This document shows positions 56,688-64,000 of a stretch of DNA of 64,000 bases, piece after piece. Position 1 is the first letter of the stretch. Every line of letters begins with the position of its first letter. The translations under genes and the position numbers were made by a program. The stretch spans positions 3,472,001-3,536,000 of the forward strand of contig NZ_CP051180.1 in NCBI RefSeq assembly GCF_012295575.1, written 5' to 3'. The DNA comes from Ferrimonas lipolytica (lineage in GTDB: Bacteria > Pseudomonadota > Gammaproteobacteria > Enterobacterales > Shewanellaceae). The notes under the pieces were generated by a model that was given only the letters and a program-made list of their open reading frames with translations, searched no databases and was not told the DNA's origin.

Positions 56688-59324
56688 ATGCAAAGACGTG
56701 ATTTTCTGAAATTGAGCGCCACCGCTGGCGCCGTAAGCTGCATCACAGCCTGTGGCAGCAAAAGTTCTGACTCCCCAGCGCCAGTGGCGCCAGCTGAAGA
56801 GCAGCTGAACTGGACTGCCTGTCTGGTTAACTGTGGATCTAACTGTCCACTGAAAGTGTACTCAGTAGATGGTGTATGTACTCGAGTTGAAACCGACTGG
56901 GCTGAGAGCGACGATTACGGTAACCACCAAGTGCGTGCTTGTTTGCGCGGTCGTTCACTGCGTCAACGCAACTACGCGCCAGATCGTTTGAAAACTCCAC
57001 TGCGTCGTGTCGCTGGTACTAAACGTGGTGCAGGCCAATGGGAGCAGATCTCGTGGGAAACCGCATTTAGCGAAATTGGTACTAAGCTGGCTCAGCTGAA
57101 AGCCGATCACGGTCCACGTTCTATCTACCACCACTACGTTTCTGGTGCGTACTACTCGTTCGCTTCCGGTAACTGTATCCGTCGTGCATTGGATTGTGCT
57201 GGTGGCGAGCGCGGTTTCTTGGCGTACTACTCCAACTACTCTTGGGCTGCATTAACTGAAACCGCCGGCGCGACCTTTGGTCACGGTGCAACCTCAGGTA
57301 CTCGCCATAGCCACATCCGCGATGCGGACTTCTTCTTGGGCATTGGTTTTAACCCGTTTGAGATGCGCATGTCTGGCTCCGGTGAGCAGATCGACTTTAT
57401 GAAGGCGGTCGAAGAGCGTCGTGCTAACGGTCAGAAGTTCAAAGCCATCATGATCGACCCACGCTACACCGACTCGAACCTAGGTAAGGAAGATGAGTGG
57501 CTGCCAATTCGTCCGGGTACCGATGGTGCCATGGCTGCAGCTATCGCTTACGAGATGATGAAGGGCAGTGATGAAGACCACAGCGACAGCTGGGTTGAAC
57601 TGAACTCTCGTGACTTCTTGAACAGCTACACCGTTGGTTACGATGCCGCGTCTATCCGTGCCGCGATTGCAGCCGATCCAACCCTGCAGCCTAAGCATGA
57701 CGATGGCACTATTGCTATTACCGTTGATGAGATGGCGGCGAACAACTACAAGGATTACATCCTTGGTAGCGGTAAGTTTGATGCGATTACCGGCACTGCA
57801 CCAGACTACGAAAAAGGCGCTAAAGACGCCGAATGGGCTGAAGCGATTTGTGGTATCCCAGCGGATAAGCTGCGTGAGATTGCCTCCGAGTTGATGGCTT
57901 CAAGCAACCCATACATTCAGATCGGTGCTGGTCCAAACCGTCAAGCGGCTGGTGAGCAAACCATGCGTTCGCTGTACATGCTGTCTATCCTAGCCGGTAA
58001 GCTTGGCCAAGCGGGTACTAACACTGGTGAGTTGCCAAGCAACTTCCGCCACAACACCGCTGGCATGGGTTACAGCTACGCTGACAAAGACGGCAGCAAA
58101 GCCTCACTGTGTTTCTTTGACTGGGTTGAAGCAGTTAAAGACGGTAAAGATATGGACTACCGCTCTCATGGCGTCAAAATCTACAACAAAGACGGCGAGC
58201 TGCAACGCGACGAGAAACTGGGTACTGACATCAAAGCAGTATTCTGTTCGGCGGGTAACGGCCTGATCAACCAGCACTGTGACATTAACTACACTCGCCC
58301 AATCTTAGAAGATGAATCTAAGGCTGAGCTGATTGTGGTAACTGACTGTTGGTTAACCCCGTCCGCAGAGATCGCTGACTACGTATTGCCAGATTCGACC
58401 TGGATGGAGTCTAACGATATCGCGGATGACTCGTACTCTTCTGGCGAGACTGGCTACCAGACCTACATGTCGTCTTCGTTGAAGCCATTCTTTGAATCAA
58501 CTAAGTCTATGTACGACATTGGTTTGGGCATTGTTAAGGCTTCCGGTGGTGACGTTAGCACCTATACCGATGGCAAAGCCGACGCTAGCGAGTGGTTAGA
58601 CGAGCTGTACGAGCAAACCAAAGCCAAATCGCAGAATGCAACCTTGAACCTGCCAGCAACCTACGCTGAAGCGCAGGCGAAAGGCTTCTTCCGTGGCCAT
58701 GCGCCGGATCGTGGCCCTTTAACACTGGAAAGCTTTGTTAATGAAGGGGCGGCGCTGAGCACCACCACCGGTAAGATTGAGATCTTCTCGTTCAAGTGGG
58801 CGATTGATAACCCTCGCCGTGACACCTTTGTTGCTGATGACCGCGATGCGTCTACTCACGTCGATATGATCGACCCAACGCCAAAGTATGTGCCGCACTG
58901 GCAAGGCTTTGAGGATGACGATACCCCTCAAGGCAAAGAGGAAGTAGAAAACTACCCATTGCAGGTTTGTGGCTATCACACCAAAGGGCGTGCTCACTCT
59001 TCGTACCACAACGTTAAGTGGCTGCGTGACGCGGTTGAGGATTGCGTTTGGGTTAACCCAGCTGATGCCGGCGAATTTAACAGCGGTGATGAAGTCATCA
59101 TGGAAAGCCCGCGCGGCAAGCTGCAGATCCGTATGCGTATTACCCCACGCGTTGCCCCTGGTGTTGTCGCATTGCCAGAAGGTGCTTGGTACAAAGCCAG
59201 TGCTGCCGGTGAGGTTGATTCGGGCGGTTGTGTAAACACCCTAACCAAGTACCACCCATGTCCGGTTAGCCGTGGTAACACTCAGCACACCATCCGCGTG
59301 AAACTTTACAAAGCCAACGCTTAA
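56688..59324 (+). CDS. dmsA: DMSO reductase catalytic subunit DmsA, surface lipoprotein type
   Basis: Molybdopterin enzyme reducing DMSO to DMS. 878 residues. The N-terminus combines a Tat-like RRDFLK (3-8) with a lipobox ITAC (Cys22), fitting export and lipid anchoring; the Shewanella homologue works on the cell surface. An Fe-S cluster is expected from C45, C49, C53 and C85. Ser185 in NYSWA aligns with the Mo-ligand Ser of DMSO reductases. C-terminal molydopterin dinucleotide-binding domain ends around NTQHTIRVKLYK. It is followed by its Fe-S partner. Confidence 0.95.
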   Translation: MQRRDFLKLSATAGAVSCITACGSKSSDSPAPVAPAEEQLNWTACLVNCGSNCPLKVYSVDGVCTRVETDWAESDDYGNHQVRACLRGRSLRQRNYAPDRLKTPLRRVAGTKRGAGQWEQISWETAFSEIGTKLAQLKADHGPRSIYHHYVSGAYYSFASGNCIRRALDCAGGERGFLAYYSNYSWAALTETAGATFGHGATSGTRHSHIRDADFFLGIGFNPFEMRMSGSGEQIDFMKAVEERRANGQKFKAIMIDPRYTDSNLGKEDEWLPIRPGTDGAMAAAIAYEMMKGSDEDHSDSWVELNSRDFLNSYTVGYDAASIRAAIAADPTLQPKHDDGTIAITVDEMAANNYKDYILGSGKFDAITGTAPDYEKGAKDAEWAEAICGIPADKLREIASELMASSNPYIQIGAGPNRQAAGEQTMRSLYMLSILAGKLGQAGTNTGELPSNFRHNTAGMGYSYADKDGSKASLCFFDWVEAVKDGKDMDYRSHGVKIYNKDGELQRDEKLGTDIKAVFCSAGNGLINQHCDINYTRPILEDESKAELIVVTDCWLTPSAEIADYVLPDSTWMESNDIADDSYSSGETGYQTYMSSSLKPFFESTKSMYDIGLGIVKASGGDVSTYTDGKADASEWLDELYEQTKAKSQNATLNLPATYAEAQAKGFFRGHAPDRGPLTLESFVNEGAALSTTTGKIEIFSFKWAIDNPRRDTFVADDRDASTHVDMIDPTPKYVPHWQGFEDDDTPQGKEEVENYPLQVCGYHTKGRAHSSYHNVKWLRDAVEDCVWVNPADAGEFNSGDEVIMESPRGKLQIRMRITPRVAPGVVALPEGAWYKASAAGEVDSGGCVNTLTKYHPCPVSRGNTQHTIRVKLYKANA

Positions 59325-59343
59325 TTTAGTGGGAATTTAGAAT

Positions 59344-60048
59344 ATGACTGAACAAGTACAATTTGGTTTCTTCATCGATACCACCAAGTGCACTGGCTGT
59401 AAGACCTGCCACGTGGCGTGTAAGGACGACAACTCCCGTTTAGCCACTGGCAGTATTCTGCCAGATGGTAGCAACGAGCCAACCAATCTGATGCCGGTTG
59501 AAGGTAAGTGGCGTCGTGTGTATGAATTTGGCGGCGGTACCATGGGTACCAACGGTAAGGGCGCATTCACAGGCTTTAGTGGTGTATTCAGCTATTACGC
59601 GTCGATTGGTTGTAACCACTGTTCGCACCCCGTATGTGTACAGGCTTGTCCAACCGGTGCTTGTCATAAGCGCCAGAAAGATGGTTTGGTTCACATTGAT
59701 CAGAACGTATGTATTGGCTGTCAAAGCTGTGAGCGTGCCTGTCCGTACGATGCTCCACAGTTTGATAACGACCGTGGTGTGATGACCAAGTGTGATGGTT
59801 GTTACGATCACATCGATACCGATTTAAGCATCCCATTGGCCAGCCGTCGTAAGCCACACTGTGTCGAGTCTTGCCCATTGCGTGCTATCGACTTTGGCAC
59901 TATCGACGAGTTGCGTGCTCTGTATGGTAGTAACGCCGACATTCAAGGTCTGCCAAGCTCCAGCATTACTGATCCTAACCTAATTATTAAGGTTAACCCG
60001 GTATCAGGTAAAGGCACTGCTAGTCACCTCAACCCATTTGAGGTGTGA
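59344..60048 (+). CDS. dmsB: DMSO reductase iron-sulfur subunit DmsB
   Basis: Passes electrons to DmsA. 234 residues with four ferredoxin-type Cys clusters: CTGCKTCHVAC (residues 15-25), CNHCSHPVCVQACPTGAC, CIGCQSCERACP and KCDGCYDH...CVESCPLRAID. All 16 ligands appear present. No signal of its own; the DmsAB complex is probably exported with DmsA's leader. No DmsC-like membrane anchor follows, as in the extracellular Shewanella system. Confidence 0.95.
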   Translation: MTEQVQFGFFIDTTKCTGCKTCHVACKDDNSRLATGSILPDGSNEPTNLMPVEGKWRRVYEFGGGTMGTNGKGAFTGFSGVFSYYASIGCNHCSHPVCVQACPTGACHKRQKDGLVHIDQNVCIGCQSCERACPYDAPQFDNDRGVMTKCDGCYDHIDTDLSIPLASRRKPHCVESCPLRAIDFGTIDELRALYGSNADIQGLPSSSITDPNLIIKVNPVSGKGTASHLNPFEV

Positions 60049-60081
60049 TCAGCTAATAGCTGCCACGATACTGTAATTATT

Positions 60082-60114
60082 AAGGCCGGATGCTAGCGCA
60101 TACCGGCCTTTTCG
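60082..60114 (+). terminator. Hairpin with T-tract between dmsB and torD
   Basis: Stem AAGGCCGG / CCGGCCTT with a 16-nt loop and TTTT tail. It overlaps an ATG at 60090 that has been the apparent open-frame start of torD. It could terminate part of the dms transcript and so lower chaperone output. Confidence 0.7.
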
Positions 60115-60128
60115 TTGACGAGGAACGT

Positions 60129-60749
60129 ATGACTCAGACCGATTTATTACCGTACGCCAGTGCCATCAGTGGTGTACTGCACAACCTTTACTTTAATAAG
60201 CCAACGACGGAGTTCTTAGCGGATTTTCGCGCGGGAACGCTGTTGCGTAGTTGGCCTCAACTCGGTGATGCGACAACGCATCAGCACGCGATTGAGTTGA
60301 TCCAATCCTCACTTAATGAGTTGACCGATGAGCAGATTGAGCGTGACTATTACCGCTTATTTATCGGCCCTGGTGAGATGCAGGCATACCCATGGGGTAG
60401 CGTATACACTGACCGTGAAAACTTGCTGTTTGGTGCCTCTACGCAGGCATTGTTGACCTTCTTACAGCGCTGGCAGGTTGAGGTGAACTTAGATAGCCAT
60501 CAACCCCACGATCACATTGGGCTACTGCTGGGGGTATTGGGGCAGCTATTGGCGAATGAACAGCTGGTTGCCGTGGATGAGTTGTTGCAACAACACCTGA
60601 TGCCGTGGGCTCCCCGTTTGCTGGAGTGCATCGATATGGGGGCCAATAGTGGCTTTTACCGTGGCTTCGGCATGTTGACTCAGGCGTTATTGAATCGGTT
60701 AATGGCCGAGCGCGAGCTTACGGCACATAAAGTACAGCTATTTAAGTAA
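60129..60749 (+). CDS. dmsG: TorD/DmsD-family molybdoenzyme chaperone
   Basis: Cytoplasmic chaperone that binds the leader of a molybdoenzyme (here DmsA) during cofactor loading. 206 residues, all-helical. The conserved core is ERDYYRLFIGPGEMQAYPWGSVYTDRENLLFG (about residues 73-104), with E-x2-Y-x2-L-F-x-GP. I start it at ATG 60129, 6 bp after GAGGAA; the ATG at 60090 lies inside the hairpin and lacks a ribosome-binding site. Orthologous to DmsG in Shewanella by position. A DmsH-like gene does not follow. Confidence 0.88.
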   Translation: MTQTDLLPYASAISGVLHNLYFNKPTTEFLADFRAGTLLRSWPQLGDATTHQHAIELIQSSLNELTDEQIERDYYRLFIGPGEMQAYPWGSVYTDRENLLFGASTQALLTFLQRWQVEVNLDSHQPHDHIGLLLGVLGQLLANEQLVAVDELLQQHLMPWAPRLLECIDMGANSGFYRGFGMLTQALLNRLMAERELTAHKVQLFK

Positions 60750-60793
60750 CCCCGCTTTGGGCTCGGCAGTAAGTTGTGTGCACACCAGTAATG

Positions 60794-61582
60794 TTACTGT
60801 GTTGCTGGTTGCTGAACTTGTGACTGAGCTAAACGCTCGTTGCTAATGAGCTCAGCGACCGACACCAACTCTATTTGATCCAATTGCGGAATTTTGTGCT
60901 GCAAAAAAGCCATGGTGTCCGGGTAGGGGTGACCGATCACCACCACCTTGCCATATTTTAGGGCGATGGTTTGTGCCCGTAACCATTGCTGCTCTAACAC
61001 CTCAATCCCCGGTTGGGGATCGAGGAACACATGGCGTTTAATCGAGTCAATGCCATAACGTAGGGCTTGTGCATGGGCTTGGCTATCACTGGTGGTGAGG
61101 CTATCGACAAAAAACATCGGCTTTTTTGCAATCTCTTCCATAACCCAAGCCATCCGTTCTGGATCTGGCGTGACGGCGCTGCCCATGTGGTTATTGATGC
61201 CAGTAACGAAGGGAATGTCTGCCAATGCTTTTTTTACCCGATACTGTACCTGCCATTTATCTTGGTTTGGGGTGATTGCCCATGGCCCAGGATCTTTCAC
61301 ACCTACGGTGGCCATCGGCAGATGCAGCATCAGTTCTCGCTGCTGCAGCCACCCTAACATGGCGAAATCGCGGCCGAAGCGGCTGTGGGGTAAAAACGAT
61401 AGGGTGACTTTGTGTGGTAGCGCTAGGGTTTGCTTATCTAGGGCGCGCTCACCGACATCATCGATAATCAACGCCATCTGCGCAGCGGTGGCACTCCCAA
61501 CTAAAAGCAGTGATAAAACCAACCATTTAACGGCTTTGGTTATCCATAATGTAGTCGTAAGCAGCGAAAATTTGAGGGTCAT
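60794..61582 (-). CDS. yibQ: Divergent polysaccharide deacetylase family protein (YibQ)
   Basis: 262 residues with a signal-type N-terminus (KWLVLSLLLVGSATAAQ) and a polysaccharide deacetylase-2 fold: MALIIDDVGERALDKQTLALP, LMLHLPMATVG, INNHMGSAVTPD and VFFVDS-like MFFVDSLTTSDS. Periplasmic; activity is unproven for the family. The ATG at 61582 lies 56 bp inside the upstream S41 gene; a TTG just after that gene's stop (near 61525) is possible. The gpmM-envC-(ctp)-yibQ order is conserved in gammaproteobacteria. Confidence 0.9.
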   Translation of the reverse strand: MTLKFSLLTTTLWITKAVKWLVLSLLLVGSATAAQMALIIDDVGERALDKQTLALPHKVTLSFLPHSRFGRDFAMLGWLQQRELMLHLPMATVGVKDPGPWAITPNQDKWQVQYRVKKALADIPFVTGINNHMGSAVTPDPERMAWVMEEIAKKPMFFVDSLTTSDSQAHAQALRYGIDSIKRHVFLDPQPGIEVLEQQWLRAQTIALKYGKVVVIGHPYPDTMAFLQHKIPQLDQIELVSVAELISNERLAQSQVQQPATQ

Positions 61583-62729
61583 CGGTCCATTGATTCTCCA
61601 AGTTTAGACCGATCACTATATCCTCTTGCTGTTCATCTGCCAAAGTGATTGAAAAGTCAGGTTCAATTCCTTTTTGATCAATAAAGGTACCGTTTGGGGT
61701 GGCATAGTGAGCGGTGGTGAGCTTAATGGCGCCACCGTCGTCAACAAGTGGAATTAAACTCTGCACCGTCCCTTTGCCAAACGAACGTTGTCCCATTAGC
61801 TGGGCACGGCCATGATCCTGCAATGCACCGGCGACAATCTCGGCGGCGCTGGCGCTGCCTTGGTTAATTAGAACGACCATCGGCAGCTGGGCAAACAGAT
61901 GAAATGAGGTAGCTTGATAGTCACTGTTAGCGGCATTAAAGCGCCCATGGGTAGTAACGATGGTGCCGTCATCGATAAAAATGTCGGCGATACGTACCGC
62001 TGAATCAAGCAATCCTCCAGGGTTGTTACGCAGATCCAGCACTAACCCCTTGAGCGGTAATTTACTTAGCGCAAAGGCGGAGCGACGCACCTCGATAGCG
62101 GTACGTCTGTTGAAGCTGGAGATCCGCAAGTAACCCACCTGATCTGCAAGTACTAGACTGCGACTACTGCTGACCGTAATTGGCGATGGAGCTAACTCAA
62201 ATTGCAGTGGTTGTAGATTGCTGTGGCGTTGCAGGGTCAATAGCAGTGAACGGTCGGCGGTACTGGCCTGTTTGATATAGCTGATCAACGGTTCCATGTC
62301 GCTGGGATCAGCCACTAGCTCATCCACCCGCAACAGTATGTCACCGGGCAGTATTCCCGCGGCGGCGGCGGATGAACCCTCCAGTGGGGTGACAATCTCG
62401 ACCTGATCGCCGCTGGTCGAAACCTCAATGCCGTAACCGTAGTAGTGGCCGCGATTACTGCTGCGTAGCATCTCCAATGATTGCTCGGTAAGGTAGGTCG
62501 AATTTGGATCGAGCGTGCTCAACATGCCCTTAATAGCACCGTCAAGTAGCTTTCTCTTGTCTACCTCGTCGACGTAATAGCTGTCGATAAGCTGCTCAAC
62601 TTGAGCCATAAGTTGTTGGGTAGATTCCGATGTCGGCGCTGTCAGTTCCGTCTGAATTGTCTGTTCAGCCCATGCGAACGAGGCTGATAACAGTATGCCG
62701 GCCAGTAAGGTATTGAGTTTTTGCATCAC
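61527..62729 (-). CDS. S41 (C-terminal processing) periplasmic peptidase
   Basis: 400 residues. Signal peptide MMQKLNTLLAGILLSASFAWA; a PDZ domain (YYGYGIEVSTSGDQVEIVTPLEGSSAAAAGILPGD, about residues 95-130); then the S41 catalytic domain with the nucleophile Ser in INQGSASAAEIVAGAL and the general-base Lys in RSFGKGTVQSLIP. It probably trims cell-envelope proteins. It lies between envC and yibQ and overlaps yibQ. Confidence 0.92.
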   Translation of the reverse strand: MMQKLNTLLAGILLSASFAWAEQTIQTELTAPTSESTQQLMAQVEQLIDSYYVDEVDKRKLLDGAIKGMLSTLDPNSTYLTEQSLEMLRSSNRGHYYGYGIEVSTSGDQVEIVTPLEGSSAAAAGILPGDILLRVDELVADPSDMEPLISYIKQASTADRSLLLTLQRHSNLQPLQFELAPSPITVSSSRSLVLADQVGYLRISSFNRRTAIEVRRSAFALSKLPLKGLVLDLRNNPGGLLDSAVRIADIFIDDGTIVTTHGRFNAANSDYQATSFHLFAQLPMVVLINQGSASAAEIVAGALQDHGRAQLMGQRSFGKGTVQSLIPLVDDGGAIKLTTAHYATPNGTFIDQKGIEPDFSITLADEQQEDIVIGLNLENQWTDDPQIFAAYDYIMDNQSR

Positions 62730-62765
62730 GGCTCCCCACTGAACTGTAGCGGGGGCTGTGATTAA

Positions 62766-63899
62766 TTAGCCTTTCTTTAAGAATGGCTTGGGATCGATAG
62801 CGCGCCCGCGATGACGTATTTCGAAGTATAGACCTGGTTGGTCTAAGCCACCGGAATTGCCGCTTAATGCCAATACTTCACCGCCGCTGACGGGATCGCC
62901 TACTTGTTTTAATAGCGCTTGGGCGTGGCCATAAAGGCTAAGGTATTCCTCGCCATGATCGACGACCACAACCAAACCAAAGCCACGGAGCCAGTCGGCA
63001 AAGATCACCTGACCGCTACTGATTGCTTTCACCTCTTTGCCGGATGAGGTCGTTAGTAGCCAACCATTCCATTTTAATTGGCCCTGACGGTGGCTACCAA
63101 AACGCTTACTTAACTTAGCCCTGATTGGCCATGGCAATGAACCATTGTTACTAAGGCCATTGTACGATTGGCTTTGGGCTAACAGTTGCAGAGCCTGTTC
63201 AATCGCCGCGGCAAGAACGTCGCGGTTTTCTTGCATGTTGACCAACTGTTGTTGCTGCTGATTAAGCTGTTTTTGTAGATCCTTTAGTACGGCTTCACGC
63301 TGCGCTAAATCTTTCTTTAATTGCTGCTGTTGCCGTTGCCGTTGTTCGTGCAGCGCCGCTTGTTTATCGCGAACCAGTTGTTGCTCTTGGGCGACCTCGG
63401 CCAGCTCAATTTCGGTGCTTTTAACCACCTCAATAGCATCTATTCGTGCGTCATTGAGGTATTGGTAATAGACCATCATCCGCTCTAGCTGCGCCGGGTC
63501 ATCGTTACCCAATAGGATAGCGGTACCATCATTATTGCCGCTCATCCAAGCACTGCGGATCTGCACTGCCAACTGCTGCTGTTGCGCTTGGCGCTGCTGT
63601 TCAAGCTCGGTTTGTTTTGCTTTCAGCTTACTCAGTTGGGCATCTGCCGCGGCCACTTTGCTGGCACTTTGGCGCAATGCTTTGGTGCTGTTACTAACGG
63701 CCTTTTCGGAATTTCGCAGCGCCTTTAACTGCTTATTTTTGTTTACTTGCCCTTGCGATAGCGCCGTCTGTTGACGCTGGATCTGCTCGGTAAGCTGTTG
63801 TAGCTGCTGCTCTTGCTTGGTGGCATCAGCGAACAGCGATGGGCTATACGCTAACCACAGAGCCGTCAGGGATACAGTAAAGGCGCGACGTACGGACAT
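62766..63899 (-). CDS. envC: Murein hydrolase activator EnvC
   Basis: Periplasmic activator of amidases AmiA/AmiB at the septum, recruited by FtsEX. 377 residues: signal peptide (to about residue 25), a long Gln-rich coiled coil (residues 27-240), and a C-terminal LytM/M23 domain (LSKRFGSHRQGQLKWNG ... YFEIRHRGRAIDPKPFL). The zinc-ligand pattern of active M23 enzymes is missing, as is normal for EnvC, so it activates and does not cut. ATG shares one base with the gpmM stop (TGATG). Confidence 0.94.
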   Translation of the reverse strand: MSVRRAFTVSLTALWLAYSPSLFADATKQEQQLQQLTEQIQRQQTALSQGQVNKNKQLKALRNSEKAVSNSTKALRQSASKVAAADAQLSKLKAKQTELEQQRQAQQQQLAVQIRSAWMSGNNDGTAILLGNDDPAQLERMMVYYQYLNDARIDAIEVVKSTEIELAEVAQEQQLVRDKQAALHEQRQRQQQQLKKDLAQREAVLKDLQKQLNQQQQQLVNMQENRDVLAAAIEQALQLLAQSQSYNGLSNNGSLPWPIRAKLSKRFGSHRQGQLKWNGWLLTTSSGKEVKAISSGQVIFADWLRGFGLVVVVDHGEEYLSLYGHAQALLKQVGDPVSGGEVLALSGNSGGLDQPGLYFEIRHRGRAIDPKPFLKKG

Positions 63900-64000
63900 C
63901 AGCTACTCAGTTTTAACAAGCTGCTGCCAGACATCTCTGTCGGTATTTCTTCGCCGATAAGTTCCAACATGGTTGGAGCTATATCAGAGAGAACACCATC
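63899..64000 (-). CDS. gpmM: 2,3-bisphosphoglycerate-independent phosphoglycerate mutase (C-terminus only)
   Basis: Glycolytic enzyme interconverting 3- and 2-phosphoglycerate. Only the last 33 residues are in the window: DGVLSDIAPTMLELIGEEIP...; the G-x-L-x-D-I-APTML block is the typical end of GpmM. Stop TGA at 63899-63901. The gene continues beyond the right edge. Upstream of envC, as in E. coli. Confidence 0.9.
   Translation of the reverse strand, partial: DGVLSDIAPTMLELIGEEIPTEMSGSSLLKLSS

Overview
The window is a chromosomal replication-origin neighbourhood of a facultatively anaerobic gammaproteobacterium of the Alteromonadales type. Evidence: gammaproteobacterial oriC order (mioC, oriC, mnmG), a dense GATC/DnaA-box region implying Dam/SeqA control, 16S rRNA of the Shewanella/Ferrimonas kind, and a Shewanella-style extracellular DMSO reductase module (dmsEFAB plus a TorD chaperone). 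Ferrimonas or a close relative is my best guess; the genus is an inference and not proven.

Layout. 1-6.9 kb: dnaA (minus, C-terminus off the left edge), then rpmH, rnpA, yidD, yidC, mnmE and mioC on the plus strand, with oriC at about 6.5-6.85 kb. 6.9-11.5 kb: mnmG, rsmG, parA, parB. 12.1-19.1 kb: complete F1Fo ATP synthase operon atpIBEFHAGDC. 19.3-27.9 kb: EamA transporter, glmU, YitT protein, a DeoR-type regulator paired with glmS, a DUF3313 lipoprotein and ccoG under a perfect FNR box. 28-39.6 kb: two nearly identical rRNA operons in direct tandem (16S-23S-5S-5S and 16S-23S-5S) with no tRNA in the spacers, the second followed by three terminators on an 88-bp tandem repeat. 39.8-53.3 kb: long-chain acyl-CoA synthetase, thioesterase, mtnC, YbdG-type mechanosensitive channel, ZIP transporter with HD-GYP protein, MarC/YhgN, DUF1145, rsmD, ftsY-ftsE-ftsX-rpoH, YkgJ-type protein. 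53.7-60.7 kb: dmsE-dmsF-dmsA-dmsB-torD. 60.8-64 kb (minus): gpmM (partial), envC, S41 protease, divergent polysaccharide deacetylase.

How the genes work together. The left third is core machinery for replication start, segregation (ParAB), ribosome and tRNA maturation (rpmH, rnpA, mnmE/mnmG, rsmG), membrane insertion (yidD/yidC) and energy conversion. glmU and glmS feed UDP-GlcNAc synthesis. The dms block would carry electrons from a quinol-linked periplasmic donor (not in this window) through decaheme DmsE and barrel DmsF to a surface-exposed molybdopterin DMSO reductase DmsAB.

Non-coding structure not explained by genes: (i) two copies of a terminal-inverted-repeat element, both sitting in the T-tract of a Rho-independent terminator; (ii) a second small inverted-repeat element between mnmG and rsmG with a diverged relative upstream of the DUF1145 gene; (iii) a GATC cluster with DnaA boxes upstream of dnaA as well as at oriC; (iv) 20 copies of a 27-bp repeat inside ftsY; (v) the 88-bp terminator repeats; (vi) two homopolymer length differences between the 23S copies that look like sequence errors. 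I did not find a clearly new defence or catalytic system. The mobile elements and the FtsY repeat are the most unusual items.
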